From the NCBI GenBank assembly GCA_023512255.1, contig JAILZY010000035.1:1-32756 (forward strand): a DNA stretch of 32,756 bases, read 5' to 3'. The notes beneath the pieces were generated by a model. The model had not been told where the DNA came from and made no database searches. It saw only the letters and a list, made by a program, of their open reading frames with translations. Numbering within the stretch: the first letter of the stretch is position 1; each line of letters begins with the position of its first letter. The translations under genes were made by a program, and so were the position numbers. The stretch comes from a bacterium. Its GTDB lineage: Bacteria > SZUA-182 > DTGQ01. Shown piece by piece: positions 6,687 through 15,191 of this stretch.

Positions 6687-7733
6687 CTACTGATGTCGGG
6701 TGATAATCTCCTCAACGAGCTGGACCGTTGCCTGAAGATCGTCTAGCGAGACAACCTCAACTGTGGAGTGAGTATAGCGGCAAGGAATGCAGATAGCAAG
6801 CGCTGCTATTCCATCTGCGGCTAGTTGTACTGCTGCCGCATCAGTTGATCCTCCGACTACACCCATCTGCAAGGGGATATCCCTTTCGGAGGCGATTTGT
6901 TCAATAAACTTTCGCAATCCTTGATGGGTAACCATGCGGCTGTCGACCAGCCTCAATAGAGGACCTTTGCCTATCTGAAACTGGTCTCGATAAATTTCAG
7001 GCACACTGGGAAAATCAGGAGCGCTGGCAGTGTCAATGATAAAGGCTCGATCAGGTCTGGTCCGGCAGCCAGCTACGGTTGCTCCCCGCAGGCCGTATTC
7101 TTCCTGCGTGCTAAAAATCCAGCTAATTCGAGGGCCAGGCTGGATTTTCTTCATTTCTTGGATCACCTTAATTATGACCGCGCAGCCGGCCCGATTATCC
7201 ATCCCTCGCGAAGACACAAGATTATTGGCCAGCCTAAAGGTCTGCTTGGCAAAACCGATCGGATCACCGACCCTTACTCCCATCGCCCTGACCTCCTCCG
7301 CACTACGGGCTCCGATATCAATAAGCAGATTTTGCCAGGGGACCACCTTATCCAACTCTTTTTGCCCCTCGATAGCCATATGCGGTGGAACCCAGGCTAT
7401 AATCCCTGGAATTTCAGCGCCCTGTGAGCTAAAAAGCCTTACCTGTCTCGAGGGAAGAACGCGGTCGTCGATCCCGCCCATTTTTTTGAACCGTATGAAC
7501 CCATCGCTGGTGATATTGGCTACGACTAGACCAAGCTCATCCATATGGGCAAAAAAAGCGATATGGCATTTCCCCTCACCCTCCCGGATGCCGATGAGAT
7601 TACCCAGGGCATCGACTTCTATCCGATCGAGACAGTCTTTGGTCAATTCCCTGATCCGTTCCCTGACCGGCTCTTCATATCCGCTTACGCCGGGCACCAT
7701 GAGTAATTCTTCAAGCAGCTTGCTAAGTTCCAT
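6687..7733 (-). CDS. M42-family metallo-aminopeptidase
   Basis: The 348-residue protein belongs to the M42 aminopeptidase/endoglucanase family (FrvX/YsdC-like), cytoplasmic enzymes with two metal ions that usually assemble as large tetrahedral shells and trim peptides. All expected metal and catalytic residues are present: His in FAHMDE, bridging Asp in RGMDNRAG, the Glu pair in STQEEYGLRG, Asp in IIDTASAP and His in RYTHSTVE. Length is normal for the family. AAGGAG lies about 11 bases before the start. It is transcribed divergently from the ABC exporter. Substrate preference cannot be told from sequence; an acyl-peptidase or glucanase label sometimes attached to this family would be less likely. 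Confidence 0.93.
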   Translation of the reverse strand: MELSKLLEELLMVPGVSGYEEPVRERIRELTKDCLDRIEVDALGNLIGIREGEGKCHIAFFAHMDELGLVVANITSDGFIRFKKMGGIDDRVLPSRQVRLFSSQGAEIPGIIAWVPPHMAIEGQKELDKVVPWQNLLIDIGARSAEEVRAMGVRVGDPIGFAKQTFRLANNLVSSRGMDNRAGCAVIIKVIQEMKKIQPGPRISWIFSTQEEYGLRGATVAGCRTRPDRAFIIDTASAPDFPSVPEIYRDQFQIGKGPLLRLVDSRMVTHQGLRKFIEQIASERDIPLQMGVVGGSTDAAAVQLAADGIAALAICIPCRYTHSTVEVVSLDDLQATVQLVEEIITRHQ

Positions 7734-8053
7734 AAGTATATGATCTCCTTAATTTTATTCTTTTAGTCTGAATATTCTTTTATTCTAAACACTTATTACC
7801 TTATTTCCAAACCTTATTCCGAAATTCTATCCAAGCGGATAATTTTGCCCATACATACCCGCGCAGTTTTTTTGGGATAAAAACTGCTCTGGAAGAAGTG
7901 CACTGCACAATAATATTGACCATAAGTGATATTTTACTATAAAGTAGTATACATTTGATAGCCGATAAAGATCGAGTTGATATTTTATCCACTTAAATAG
8001 TTATTATCTCCCTATTGTGTGGGCGGATAGATGATCCGAAAGGGAAAAGTCGC
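7734..8053. other. Divergent spacer with a perfect hairpin
   Basis: This spacer separates the aminopeptidase and the ABC exporter. GCAGTTTTT (7863-7871) pairs with AAAAACTGC (7879-7887) around a seven-base loop. It could be an operator or an RNA structure for either gene. A 63-codon minus-strand frame here (7801-7992) has no ribosome-binding site or family resemblance and is not called. Confidence 0.4.
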
Positions 8054-8974
8054 GTGGAGTATGTCATTGAGGCTGAGAATCTGAGAAAGGTTTTCAATAA
8101 CTTTGTAGCTGTTGATGGGATTTCTTTTCAGGTCTACCCTGGGGAGTGCTTTGGTATACTCGGTCCGAATGGGGCTGGCAAGACCTCAACAATTCGCATG
8201 ATCTATGGATTTTCTCCGATAACTAGCGGCAAGCTGAGGGTTTTCGGCCTTGATATAACCCAAAAATGGCGTAAGATCAGGGCTAGAGTTGGGGTCTGTC
8301 AGCAGGATAACAACCTTGATGCGGATCTGAATGTGCGGGAAAATCTTGAAATCTTTGCCCAATATTTCAATATTTCTAGAAAACAGGCCAGGGGCAAAGC
8401 TCAAAGTCTGCTTAAATTTATCGCTCTTGAGCATCGACAAGATGATGAGGTGATCAATCTTTCAGGTGGAATGAAGCGCAGACTGGTCTTGGCCAGGGCT
8501 TTGATCAATGACCCGGACCTTCTGATTCTCGATGAGCCTACCACTGGCCTTGATCCTCAATCCCGTCATCAGGTATGGGATCGGCTGAGAGAGCTCAGAT
8601 CAAAAAAGGGGCTTTCTATTCTGCTGACTACTCATTATATGGAGGAAGCCTCCCAGCTTTGCGACCGGCTGATAATCATGGATCATGGCCGCATCTTGGT
8701 AGAGGGGAAACCTGCCGATCTTATTCGCCATCACGTAGGCCATGTGGTTATTGAAGTTGATGATCCAAGCCCCAAATTGCGAATCTTTGTCCAGAACCAT
8801 AACCTAAAACATGAAGACCTGGGCCATCGCCTGATAATCTACGGCCAAAACCAAGATAGCGGCAGGCTGTTTCAGGAGATAGATGATCAATTTGTCAACG
8901 AGAACTGCATCTTACGTATGGCTACCCTGGAGGATGTTTTTCTGAAGTTGACCGGAAGAGAGTTGAGAGAATGA
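8054..8974 (+). CDS. ABC exporter ATPase subunit (NodI/DrrA-like)
   Basis: This cytoplasmic ATPase powers an ABC-2 type exporter together with the permease that overlaps it by four bases (ATGA). It shows Walker A (GPNGAGKTSTIRM), the Q-loop (CQQDNNLD), the signature LSGGMKRRLVLARALI, Walker B (LLILDEPTTGLDP) and the switch His (LTTHYMEEA). A C-terminal extension of about 80 residues follows, as in NodI and drug-exporter ATPases. I chose GTG 8054 because AAAGGG lies about ten bases upstream and the family begins near VIEAENLRKVF. The frame stays open back to a TTG at 8015. The exported compound is unknown; NodI/NodJ homologues outside rhizobia are not nodulation genes. Confidence 0.9.
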   Translation: MEYVIEAENLRKVFNNFVAVDGISFQVYPGECFGILGPNGAGKTSTIRMIYGFSPITSGKLRVFGLDITQKWRKIRARVGVCQQDNNLDADLNVRENLEIFAQYFNISRKQARGKAQSLLKFIALEHRQDDEVINLSGGMKRRLVLARALINDPDLLILDEPTTGLDPQSRHQVWDRLRELRSKKGLSILLTTHYMEEASQLCDRLIIMDHGRILVEGKPADLIRHHVGHVVIEVDDPSPKLRIFVQNHNLKHEDLGHRLIIYGQNQDSGRLFQEIDDQFVNENCILRMATLEDVFLKLTGRELRE

Positions 8975-9801
8975 AAGCGAGAGTCTCGGTAGGGCATGAA
9001 TTAATGCGTAGAAAAAACGCGGTTTTTTTTACTATCTCAAGACGCTTTATCCGGGTGTGGCAGCGAAACTGGAGCGTTTACCGCAAAACCTGGAAAGTCA
9101 GCTTTCTGCCACCACTTTTCGAACCCTTGTTTTACCTCCTAGCCTTTGGGATTGGATTGAGCTCCTTCGTCGGAGAGCTTTCCTATCGAGGCTTTCAGGT
9201 TTCCTATATAAGCTTTATTGCTCCGGCCCTGATAGCCGTCAATATCATGTATAATGCCTTCTTTGAGAATACCTATACCTCATTTGTCAGAATGTATTAT
9301 CAAAAAAACTTTGATGCCATGCTGGCTACTCCCCTGTCTCTGGAGGAGATTATCACTGGAGAAATCATGTGGGGGGCAACCAAATCGGTCATCGCCACTG
9401 CGATCATGCAGTCAGTGATCAGTCTGCTCGGTTTTATTCACTATCCGCAAGGTGTTTTAATTCTGCCACTTTCATTTTTAGGTGGCTTTGCTTTCGGATC
9501 ATTCGGCATGTTTATTACCAGCATCATGCCGAATATTGAAATATTCAATATCCCCGTATTTTTATTCATAACTCCCATGTTTCTCTTTAGCGAGACATTC
9601 TTTCCAATAAATCATCTACCAGACTGGGTTCAGAAGCTATCTCTCCTCTTCCCCCTGACCCACCTAGTGAGGATTACCCGATCTTTGAGCTTTGGGCTGC
9701 TAGATTCCGGCCTGCTTTGGAATCTTGCCTACCTTCTGATTTTCTCCCTTATTTTCTTTCCTCTGGCCTTGCTGAAAATGCATAGCAGGCTTATCAAGTA
9801 A
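8971..9801 (+). CDS. ABC-2 type permease (NodJ-like)
   Basis: The 276-residue membrane subunit pairs with the upstream ATPase; the two overlap by ATGA, so they are translationally coupled. About six hydrophobic segments can be seen, starting with PPLFEPLFYLLAFGIGL and ending with LLIFSLIFFPLALL. The conserved ABC-2 stretches LATPLSLEEIITGEI and FPLTHLVRI match the NodJ/lipid-export branch. The substrate could be a lipid-linked sugar or a small hydrophobic compound; nothing here decides. The last bases of the gene are part of a short duplication that continues past the stop codon. Confidence 0.9.
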   Translation: MKARVSVGHELMRRKNAVFFTISRRFIRVWQRNWSVYRKTWKVSFLPPLFEPLFYLLAFGIGLSSFVGELSYRGFQVSYISFIAPALIAVNIMYNAFFENTYTSFVRMYYQKNFDAMLATPLSLEEIITGEIMWGATKSVIATAIMQSVISLLGFIHYPQGVLILPLSFLGGFAFGSFGMFITSIMPNIEIFNIPVFLFITPMFLFSETFFPINHLPDWVQKLSLLFPLTHLVRITRSLSFGLLDSGLLWNLAYLLIFSLIFFPLALLKMHSRLIK

Positions 9802-9828
9802 ATCGTCGCAAGGCTTATTAAGTGAATC
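9787..9828. repeat. Direct repeat spanning a stop codon
   Basis: An 18-base unit beginning AGGCTTATCAAGT (9787-9804, containing the permease stop codon) recurs with two changes at 9811-9828. Confidence 0.75.
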
Positions 9829-10367
9829 AAAGATTATTTCCAGGACTACTTCCAGATCATTTTTTTGGCCTGGCCGCGCTTTTACCAGATTATCTGTCTG
9901 GGTTATCCGATCGGGTTATCCATTCAGGGGGCGAGTTAACAGGTATCTAACAGGCATTGGCCCACCTGGCCCTAGCAATGATTCTGGCTGGTCTAAGTGT
10001 GTAAGCCTATCTCCTTGAAATATCTCCTGCCGTGAGTGTTACTTGAGCTTAGAGTTTCTCTGAAAATTCGAAGAAAAATTTGACATTATTGATTATTTAA
10101 CGGTAAATTTTATATAAATATTTATATCATGGATATTTATATAAATACTATAATTTTATAATTTTATAAATTAATACTTCTAGTTATTTAATTTATTTTT
10201 ACAGAATATATTTTTAGAGGAGGGGATGTTCGTTTTCGGATTAAAGACATTCCGATCCAGAAATAGTTTTGTTCCCTCAAGAAGAGAGAGCACTTTTTCG
10301 AGAAATGTATTGTTAATAATGTAATTGTTAATAGAGTTGTTCTACGCGGTCAGAAGGAGAATCAAGA
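9829..10367. other. AT-rich spacer upstream of the beta-helix gene
   Basis: No gene is supported here. The stretch contains short duplications (GGGTTATCC at 9900-9908 and 9913-9921; ATTGTTAATA at 10309-10318 and 10324-10333) and a very AT-rich block around 10090-10220. TTGACA at 10080-10085 with TAAATT 18 bases on is a weak promoter candidate. AAGGAG before ATG 10368 serves the next gene. Confidence 0.4.
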
Positions 10368-13300
10368 ATGCAAGAAGCATTTGAAACAAAAGCAACTCTA
10401 CTGAATTATCTATGCTCATTGGTAATCTTATCATCATTTTTGGCTCTGTTTCTCTTAGCCGCTGATGCCTCCTGGGCCACAGTAGGTGACATAGCTATAT
10501 ATTGGCCAGGGGTAGGGGGAATGCTGACCCCAAAGGAGCAGGAAGAGTGTGCCAATTATATTTATACCCATGTGGATCTTGTCCAGTCAGCCACAAAGAC
10601 GCTATTTTGTGGCTTTGGGCAAGATATGGTCAAATCTTTCAAAACCTGGCTTGATGCGCACCTGAAAGACGGTCAGGCGGACCTTGTGATCATAATTGAT
10701 ATTTGTCCTAATCTGGTATATGACGGCGAGGTGGATCGGTCGATGGCCGAGCAGTGGATGGAGAGCGGCAATATGCTGATTTGGACCGGCTCTGAGCCTT
10801 TTGGCAGCTATATCGACACTGAGGGTATTTGCCACAGCGAGGGGGCTGGGCAGATGGGGGCAAGCCGGGTGCTGGATGTCTCATCGGCTGGGCTTTGTCG
10901 GGGCGTGGGGAGGCAGGAGGCGACTACAGCAGTGCGGGATTGGGATGATCCTGATGGAGACTATGATATTGGCTCTTTTGTTGAGTATGAGGCTCAACAT
11001 GCCTTGCGCTACGATCAGCTTTTGATTGATACTCTTTCTTCTAACTGGCACCGGGCGCCTTTTTGGCGGCCTGAGGAGATCTTTGCCGAAGACAGTGAGC
11101 GGTATCAGTCTGACTGCTTGGTGTTGGTGAATGAGAAAGGTGGCCGCTATGGGCAATTTTACTGTCTGGCTGGCTTTAATCAGGCTAGGATGAGGGTAAT
11201 CAGCGAAGTAATCAACCACTGGCTCAGCCTGCCCTGCCGCACCCTGGTGGTGCCGAGCCGCCAGTATCCAACCATTCAGTCGGCCATTAATGCGGCCCAA
11301 AGCCGAGATACGGTTGTGGTCATGCCGGGCACATACCGCGAGCAGCTTGTTTTGAAGCGGGGCGTCAAGCTGGTGAGCGACTGGCGAGGTGGGGGCAACA
11401 ATCTTGTGCCTGGACCTGGCCAGGCCGATAAGCTGTATGGGGTAGAGTCAAAAAAGGTGCTGGCCAGGGCAAGCCGGACGATCATTGACGGTACGGGATT
11501 TTCCGGTGGGGTTGAGGCTCGGCCCATGATTGATTTTCCCCCTGGGGCTACAGTAGCTACCCTGGTCGATGGCTTTACCATAACTCATATGCCCAGGGTG
11601 GATCATACCCTGCCTGGCCATGCCCATACTGTGCAGATGCGGGGTGCTTCGGGTACGGTAATAAACTGCATTATCTGCGACAATGGCAGCAGCGGCCTTG
11701 GCTGCCATGCCCTAATGAAGGGCGAGGAGAGCAGCCCCATGGATCATCGGCAGATTGATTTTCGCTACTCTAACATCAAGTATGACTCCCATCCGATTGT
11801 GATCAATAATGTTGTCTGCCGCAACGAGGGTAACAACCTGGGCAATAATCACTATGCCTATGCTATTTTTTATAATAATGAGTGCTTTGAGTCCCTGTCG
11901 GTCGATGGTCATGATGCCCCAGGCATTGGCAATCAGCACGGAGCCCATGCTTTGATTGTTGGCAATCTAGTCTACCAAAGTGCCTGGGTTGGGATTGGAG
12001 CTCGGCAAGGCGAAGAGCAGGGTCGCTATCCGGTTAATCGGCCTACTCATCCGACGGTTCGGAAAAATCGGGTCTATGATTCGGGACAAAACTACACCTG
12101 CCAGGATGACAAGGAGTGCGGAGCAGGGATTGGGGCAGATGACACCGGCGGCTTTGATCCTAAGTTAGGCAGGCTAGTCTATCATCTGATTGAAGACAAC
12201 TATGTCAGTGGATCAGCCAATGCCGGCATCGGCTGCCGCTCAACTAACCCGACCACAGGTTATGTCAGGATTGTCGGCAATGAGGTTACCCAATCTGGTC
12301 GATTGGGTTGGGGAGCTGGCATTGGGATTAGAGGAGCAACCCATGTGGCTGCCATCAGCCGCAATGTAACTTATGGAAACCGTGGCCCTGGCATTGGTCT
12401 TCGAGAGGGGGCCGCCTGTGAGCTGATCAGCAACAATGAATCGTTCGAAAATGAAGCGGCTGGTATTGGGCTTCGGGAGGGAGCGAAAGTGGTTGAAATT
12501 AGCCATAATGACCTCCATGACAACAGGGCCGCGGGCTGCGGGCATGATGGCTCTCAAGAGGGCGGCAGGGTCTGGGTCGGGCTCGAATACGGAAACCGAA
12601 TCCGCCAAAACAGTGGGGCAGGCCTTGGCATTGTCTGCTCGGATGTGCTGGAAATTCGAGACAATCTAATTGAGCACAATGACCAGCCGGGCATTACCCT
12701 CATGGGAGGCTCCACTGTCGGGCTGATCGTCGCCAACACCCTTGACTACAACGGCGCATCCTGCAAAGCTAGCCTTTCGGCTCATGAGGGCTCATCAGCC
12801 ACAATCAAAGACACTATCATTAGCCACAGCGGTGCGGTCGGCATCAGTGCTTTAGGTCCTGAAACCTCCCTGCTGCTTGAGGGCTGCAAGATCACCGACA
12901 GCGGCCAGTGCAGCTATGGGCCAAACCTGACTGCTCAGGCAGGAGCCAAGGTCCAGCTTGTGGGCTGTCGCCTTGAGCGCACCCTCGGCTCTCCTAACAT
13001 CATGGTGAGTGGCAGCGCTACTACCCTTAGCCTGGTCGAGTGCACGGTCCGAGATAGCGCCAAGCCGGGTCTTGTGGCCAGTAGCGATGCCAAAATCAAC
13101 ATCCGTGATACAACCTTTGACCGCAACGGCACGGATGGCACCCGTGGCCTCATGATCGATGACTGTGAGATAGTTCTCGAAAGGGTTACTGTCTGCAACA
13201 GTCCTCATCATGCTCTGGCAGCTACAAACTGCACGGGCAGGATCGAGGGATGTGAATTTTACCGCAATGGCTTGGTCGGAGGCGGCCAGATAACTATCAG

Positions 13301-13793
13301 CGGCAGCAGGCTCAGCCTTATCCGCAATCTGCTCCATGATCCCGGAGGCTACCACAATCAGATCGCACTCTTGAGTGGATCGGATTGTAAGGTATATCAT
13401 AACACCATAGTCGGCAAGGCTGATGGTAAGGCAGGGGCTTTCAACCAGGGTCCGGGCGACGGCCTATACGTTGATGGCACCAGCAGAGCAGAGGTTCGCA
13501 ATAATATCTTCTCCTGCCTTCCCAAGGGCATCAGCCAGGGCGTAGTTAAGAACGATCGACAGGAGATTGTAGCTAAGGCTTTTGTGCTGGCTTCCAGCAA
13601 TTGTTTTCACCAGATGAGCGATTTTTCAGACAAGGGAATTGTCGGCCAAAAGATCATCCTTGCTGACCCACAATTGACCAAAACTTACTCCCTTGGGCCA
13701 AACTCACCATGCCTTGATGCAGCCGAGTTGATTCGTGGGGTAAACGATGCGTTCAGAGGAGCGGGGCCTGACATCGGAGCTAAAGAGAACTGA
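10368..13793 (+). CDS. Very large secreted right-handed beta-helix protein
   Basis: The 1141-residue protein starts with a signal-peptide-like segment (hydrophobic residues about 13-33, ending near ADASWA). Residues about 36-290 form a separate alpha/beta-looking domain, with DLVIIIDICPNL and NMLIWTGSEPFGSY, that vaguely resembles ThuA/glutamine-amidotransferase-like folds. From about residue 300 (VPSRQYPTIQSAINAAQSRD, then VMPGTYRE) the protein becomes a pectate-lyase-type parallel beta-helix of NosD/CASH type. It has many imperfect coils such as GAGIGIRGATHVAAISRN and AAGIGLREGAKVVEISHN. Such proteins bind or cleave polysaccharides outside the cell or act as surface adhesins. No catalytic site is evident. 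The start is backed by AAGGAG eight bases upstream. A terminator-like hairpin follows but faces the opposite strand. Confidence 0.85.
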   Translation: MQEAFETKATLLNYLCSLVILSSFLALFLLAADASWATVGDIAIYWPGVGGMLTPKEQEECANYIYTHVDLVQSATKTLFCGFGQDMVKSFKTWLDAHLKDGQADLVIIIDICPNLVYDGEVDRSMAEQWMESGNMLIWTGSEPFGSYIDTEGICHSEGAGQMGASRVLDVSSAGLCRGVGRQEATTAVRDWDDPDGDYDIGSFVEYEAQHALRYDQLLIDTLSSNWHRAPFWRPEEIFAEDSERYQSDCLVLVNEKGGRYGQFYCLAGFNQARMRVISEVINHWLSLPCRTLVVPSRQYPTIQSAINAAQSRDTVVVMPGTYREQLVLKRGVKLVSDWRGGGNNLVPGPGQADKLYGVESKKVLARASRTIIDGTGFSGGVEARPMIDFPPGATVATLVDGFTITHMPRVDHTLPGHAHTVQMRGASGTVINCIICDNGSSGLGCHALMKGEESSPMDHRQIDFRYSNIKYDSHPIVINNVVCRNEGNNLGNNHYAYAIFYNNECFESLSVDGHDAPGIGNQHGAHALIVGNLVYQSAWVGIGARQGEEQGRYPVNRPTHPTVRKNRVYDSGQNYTCQDDKECGAGIGADDTGGFDPKLGRLVYHLIEDNYVSGSANAGIGCRSTNPTTGYVRIVGNEVTQSGRLGWGAGIGIRGATHVAAISRNVTYGNRGPGIGLREGAACELISNNESFENEAAGIGLREGAKVVEISHNDLHDNRAAGCGHDGSQEGGRVWVGLEYGNRIRQNSGAGLGIVCSDVLEIRDNLIEHNDQPGITLMGGSTVGLIVANTLDYNGASCKASLSAHEGSSATIKDTIISHSGAVGISALGPETSLLLEGCKITDSGQCSYGPNLTAQAGAKVQLVGCRLERTLGSPNIMVSGSATTLSLVECTVRDSAKPGLVASSDAKINIRDTTFDRNGTDGTRGLMIDDCEIVLERVTVCNSPHHALAATNCTGRIEGCEFYRNGLVGGGQITISGSRLSLIRNLLHDPGGYHNQIALLSGSDCKVYHNTIVGKADGKAGAFNQGPGDGLYVDGTSRAEVRNNIFSCLPKGISQGVVKNDRQEIVAKAFVLASSNCFHQMSDFSDKGIVGQKIILADPQLTKTYSLGPNSPCLDAAELIRGVNDAFRGAGPDIGAKEN

Positions 13794-13806
13794 AAAAAAT
13801 AAAGCT

Positions 13807-13852
13807 GATTAAGCACACAGGAAGGATACAGAGCTAGTCGCCTTGCTTAATC
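13807..13852 (-). terminator. Terminator of the DUF302/DUF6132-like operon
   Basis: On the minus strand GATTAAGCA (13852-13844), overlapping the stop codon of the small selenoprotein gene, pairs with TGCTTAATC (13815-13807). The sequence AGCTTTATTTTTTTC follows, an intrinsic-terminator layout with a long loop of about 28 bases. Confidence 0.55.
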
Positions 13853-14017
13853 CGGAGTCAGCAGATATCCCAAAACAGCGCCAATAATTACCCCTGACCA
13901 GGGGCTGGCAGTCAACCCTCAGCTTCTGCCCCCTGCTCCTAGACAGCGGTTTAGATAGCCAAGAGCAAACCCTGCAATTCCTCCGATAACTGCTCCTAGG
14001 ATTCGTTTGCTGCTCAT
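13847..14017 (-). CDS. Small membrane selenoprotein candidate, DUF6132-like (TGA read as Sec)
   Basis: From ATG 14017 the frame gives MSSKRILGAVIGGIAGFALG, then YLNRCLGAGGRS, an in-frame TGA (13921-13919), then GLTASPWSGVIIGAVLGYLL and TPD before TAA. Read with Sec, the 56-residue product has two Gly-rich membrane segments around a Cys/Sec loop. The small DUF6132 family has a loop cysteine in CPITSNP followed by a YGAxLG-type helix. The TGA falls exactly on that cysteine (U-G-L-T-A-S-P), and GAVLG aligns downstream. Codons on both sides stay in one frame, so this is not a frameshift. AAGGAGG lies upstream, but about 15 bases away, which is long. It follows a DUF302 gene on the same strand, probably in one operon. 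Alternative: a pseudogene with a nonsense mutation. The start codon is less certain than the Sec site. Confidence 0.75.
13891..13904 (-). promoter_or_regulatory. Bacterial SECIS-like hairpin for the DUF6132-like gene
   Basis: Reading the minus strand after the TGA, CCCCT (+15 to +19) pairs with AGGGG (+24 to +28) around the loop GGTC. The apical loop starts 20 bases after the TGA and begins with G-G. This satisfies the known bacterial rule of a hairpin with G in the first two loop positions, 16-37 bases downstream of the UGA. SelB would bind this structure within the coding region. Confidence 0.65.
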
Positions 14018-14128
14018 CTTTTTCTGCTATGTCCTCCTTTTTTATTATTTTGATCACCATTGTATAGAGGCTGATTATGGAAGTCAAGTTTCAATTAGTT
14101 CATCATTGAAATTTAAGCCTTGCAATTA

Positions 14129-14527
14129 TTATTTTCGATCTTCAATAGAATCGAATATCTTCCTGAGCTTGCGCTCCATGTCCAGGATGATCTGGTGAAG
14201 ATCGAGGTTATCAACTAGTTCCGCGATCGCTGTTGGTTTGATGATTGAAAGAACAGTTTTTTTATCTCGTTCATAGAGAGCAATATTATAGGGAAAGATT
14301 AGCCCGATATTTTCTTCAGCAAGTATAGCTTGATAAGCATTTGGTGGATAATAGGTGCCTAAGATTACGTATTTTTTAAAATCAATACCAAGTTTTTCTT
14401 TAAATTTTTCCTTTAAATCGATGATACTTAAAACCAGAAGATCTGATTTCTTTAACTCTACCGATACTTTTTCCAAAGTTTCCTCAAACTGCATATTCAA
14501 TTCTTTTGTCAATCCATAGGTAAGCAT
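14129..14527 (-). CDS. DUF302-family protein lacking the usual cysteines
   Basis: The 132-residue protein fits the DUF302 fold: an N-terminal MQFEETLEKVSVELKK helix region, then GIDFKKYVILGTYYPPNAYQ and NIGLIFPYNIALYE. Most members have cysteines in ILGACNP and LLPCNV; here both positions are Tyr (GTYYP, FPYN). Function of the family is unknown; members often accompany sulfur- or redox-related genes. Translation may start at ATG 14527, or at the Met of MQFEETL (14494), where family homology begins. The next gene on the strand, about 110 bases on, is the DUF6132-like selenoprotein candidate, so the pair probably forms one transcript. Confidence 0.8.
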   Translation of the reverse strand: MLTYGLTKELNMQFEETLEKVSVELKKSDLLVLSIIDLKEKFKEKLGIDFKKYVILGTYYPPNAYQAILAEENIGLIFPYNIALYERDKKTVLSIIKPTAIAELVDNLDLHQIILDMERKLRKIFDSIEDRK

Positions 14528-14629
14528 TTTTGATTTTTTCCCCTATATGTTCCTTTGTCCACCTTTCTCTTCTTATCTTATATATTCGTTAGTTAGCGAA
14601 AAAGTCCATTATTTCAATATGTGTTTTTA

Positions 14630-14753
14630 GGGGAAAACCCTTTTGAAAAAGGGTTTTCCCCTCTTCACCCCTTTCCTAAAACTTTACCTATTGTTATTAA
14701 AGTTTTAGGAGGATGGTGTGGAAGGAACCCTTTTTCAAAAGGGGTCCTTCCAC
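14630..14753. repeat. Cluster of three palindromes (REP-like element)
   Basis: Palindrome A is GGGGAAAACCCTTTT (14630-14644) against its complement (14647-14661). Palindrome B is TCCTAAAACTTT (14674-14685) against AAAGTTTTAGGA (14699-14710). Palindrome C is GTGGAAGGA (14718-14726) against TCCTTCCAC (14745-14753), with the core of C resembling that of A. The arrangement, two similar hairpins flanking a third, looks like a composite extragenic palindromic element or a small non-autonomous mobile element. It lies between DUF302 and the mosaic protein gene and contains no gene. Confidence 0.75.
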
Positions 14754-15033
14754 CTAGCCGATATTTTCGCAGATTTGGTTGACCCTGACCCTCTATTTTG
14801 GTTATCATATGCATAGTTAATAGTAAAAAAAGGAGATATTTCATTAGTAAAGTAAACAAGTCCACTGGCCTTATTTTTGCATAAATTAAAAATGGGGGGA
14901 ATATTTAAAACTATGACCAAAAAATATGACCACTTACCGTGATCCAAAACAGATTAGAACAGATTAGATAAGAGAATGGCTTAGGTATTTTTGCTGGAAA
15001 TCTCAAGGAGGTGATTCACAAAGTGCAGATAAG

Positions 15034-15162
15034 ATGAGAGATGGAATGAACATTGATGTATACTCGATGTGTAACATTAAATTTCAGGTAAGTTACTTAG
15101 TTGAGTTACCTATATTGAGAGCCTCAGAAGTTGACGGGTTTATGGGCTTGTCCACAGTCTGA
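15034..15162 (+). CDS. Possible 42-residue small ORF with an upstream perfect Shine-Dalgarno
   Basis: A perfect AAGGAGGTGAT (15005-15015) lies in an otherwise empty spacer. Eight bases after it a GTG opens a four-codon frame (MQIR) whose TGA overlaps the ATG at 15034. From there a 42-codon frame runs to TGA 15160-15162 (beginning MRDGMNIDVYSMCNIKFQV). The strong site suggests real translation, perhaps a leader peptide for the large secreted protein starting at 15192. No family is recognised. Confidence 0.25.
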   Translation: MRDGMNIDVYSMCNIKFQVSYLVELPILRASEVDGFMGLSTV

Positions 15163-15191
15163 GGAATGAGTAATCGGAAAAGGAAGGGATT

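Noticed and set aside
12852-13400. 182-codon minus-strand frame inside the beta-helix gene
   Set aside because: Antisense shadow of a repetitive coding region with no start signal.
13809-14087. 92-codon minus-strand frame overlapping the DUF6132-like gene
   Set aside because: It lies in a different frame and shows no family resemblance, whereas the Sec-read frame aligns with a known family on both sides of the TGA.
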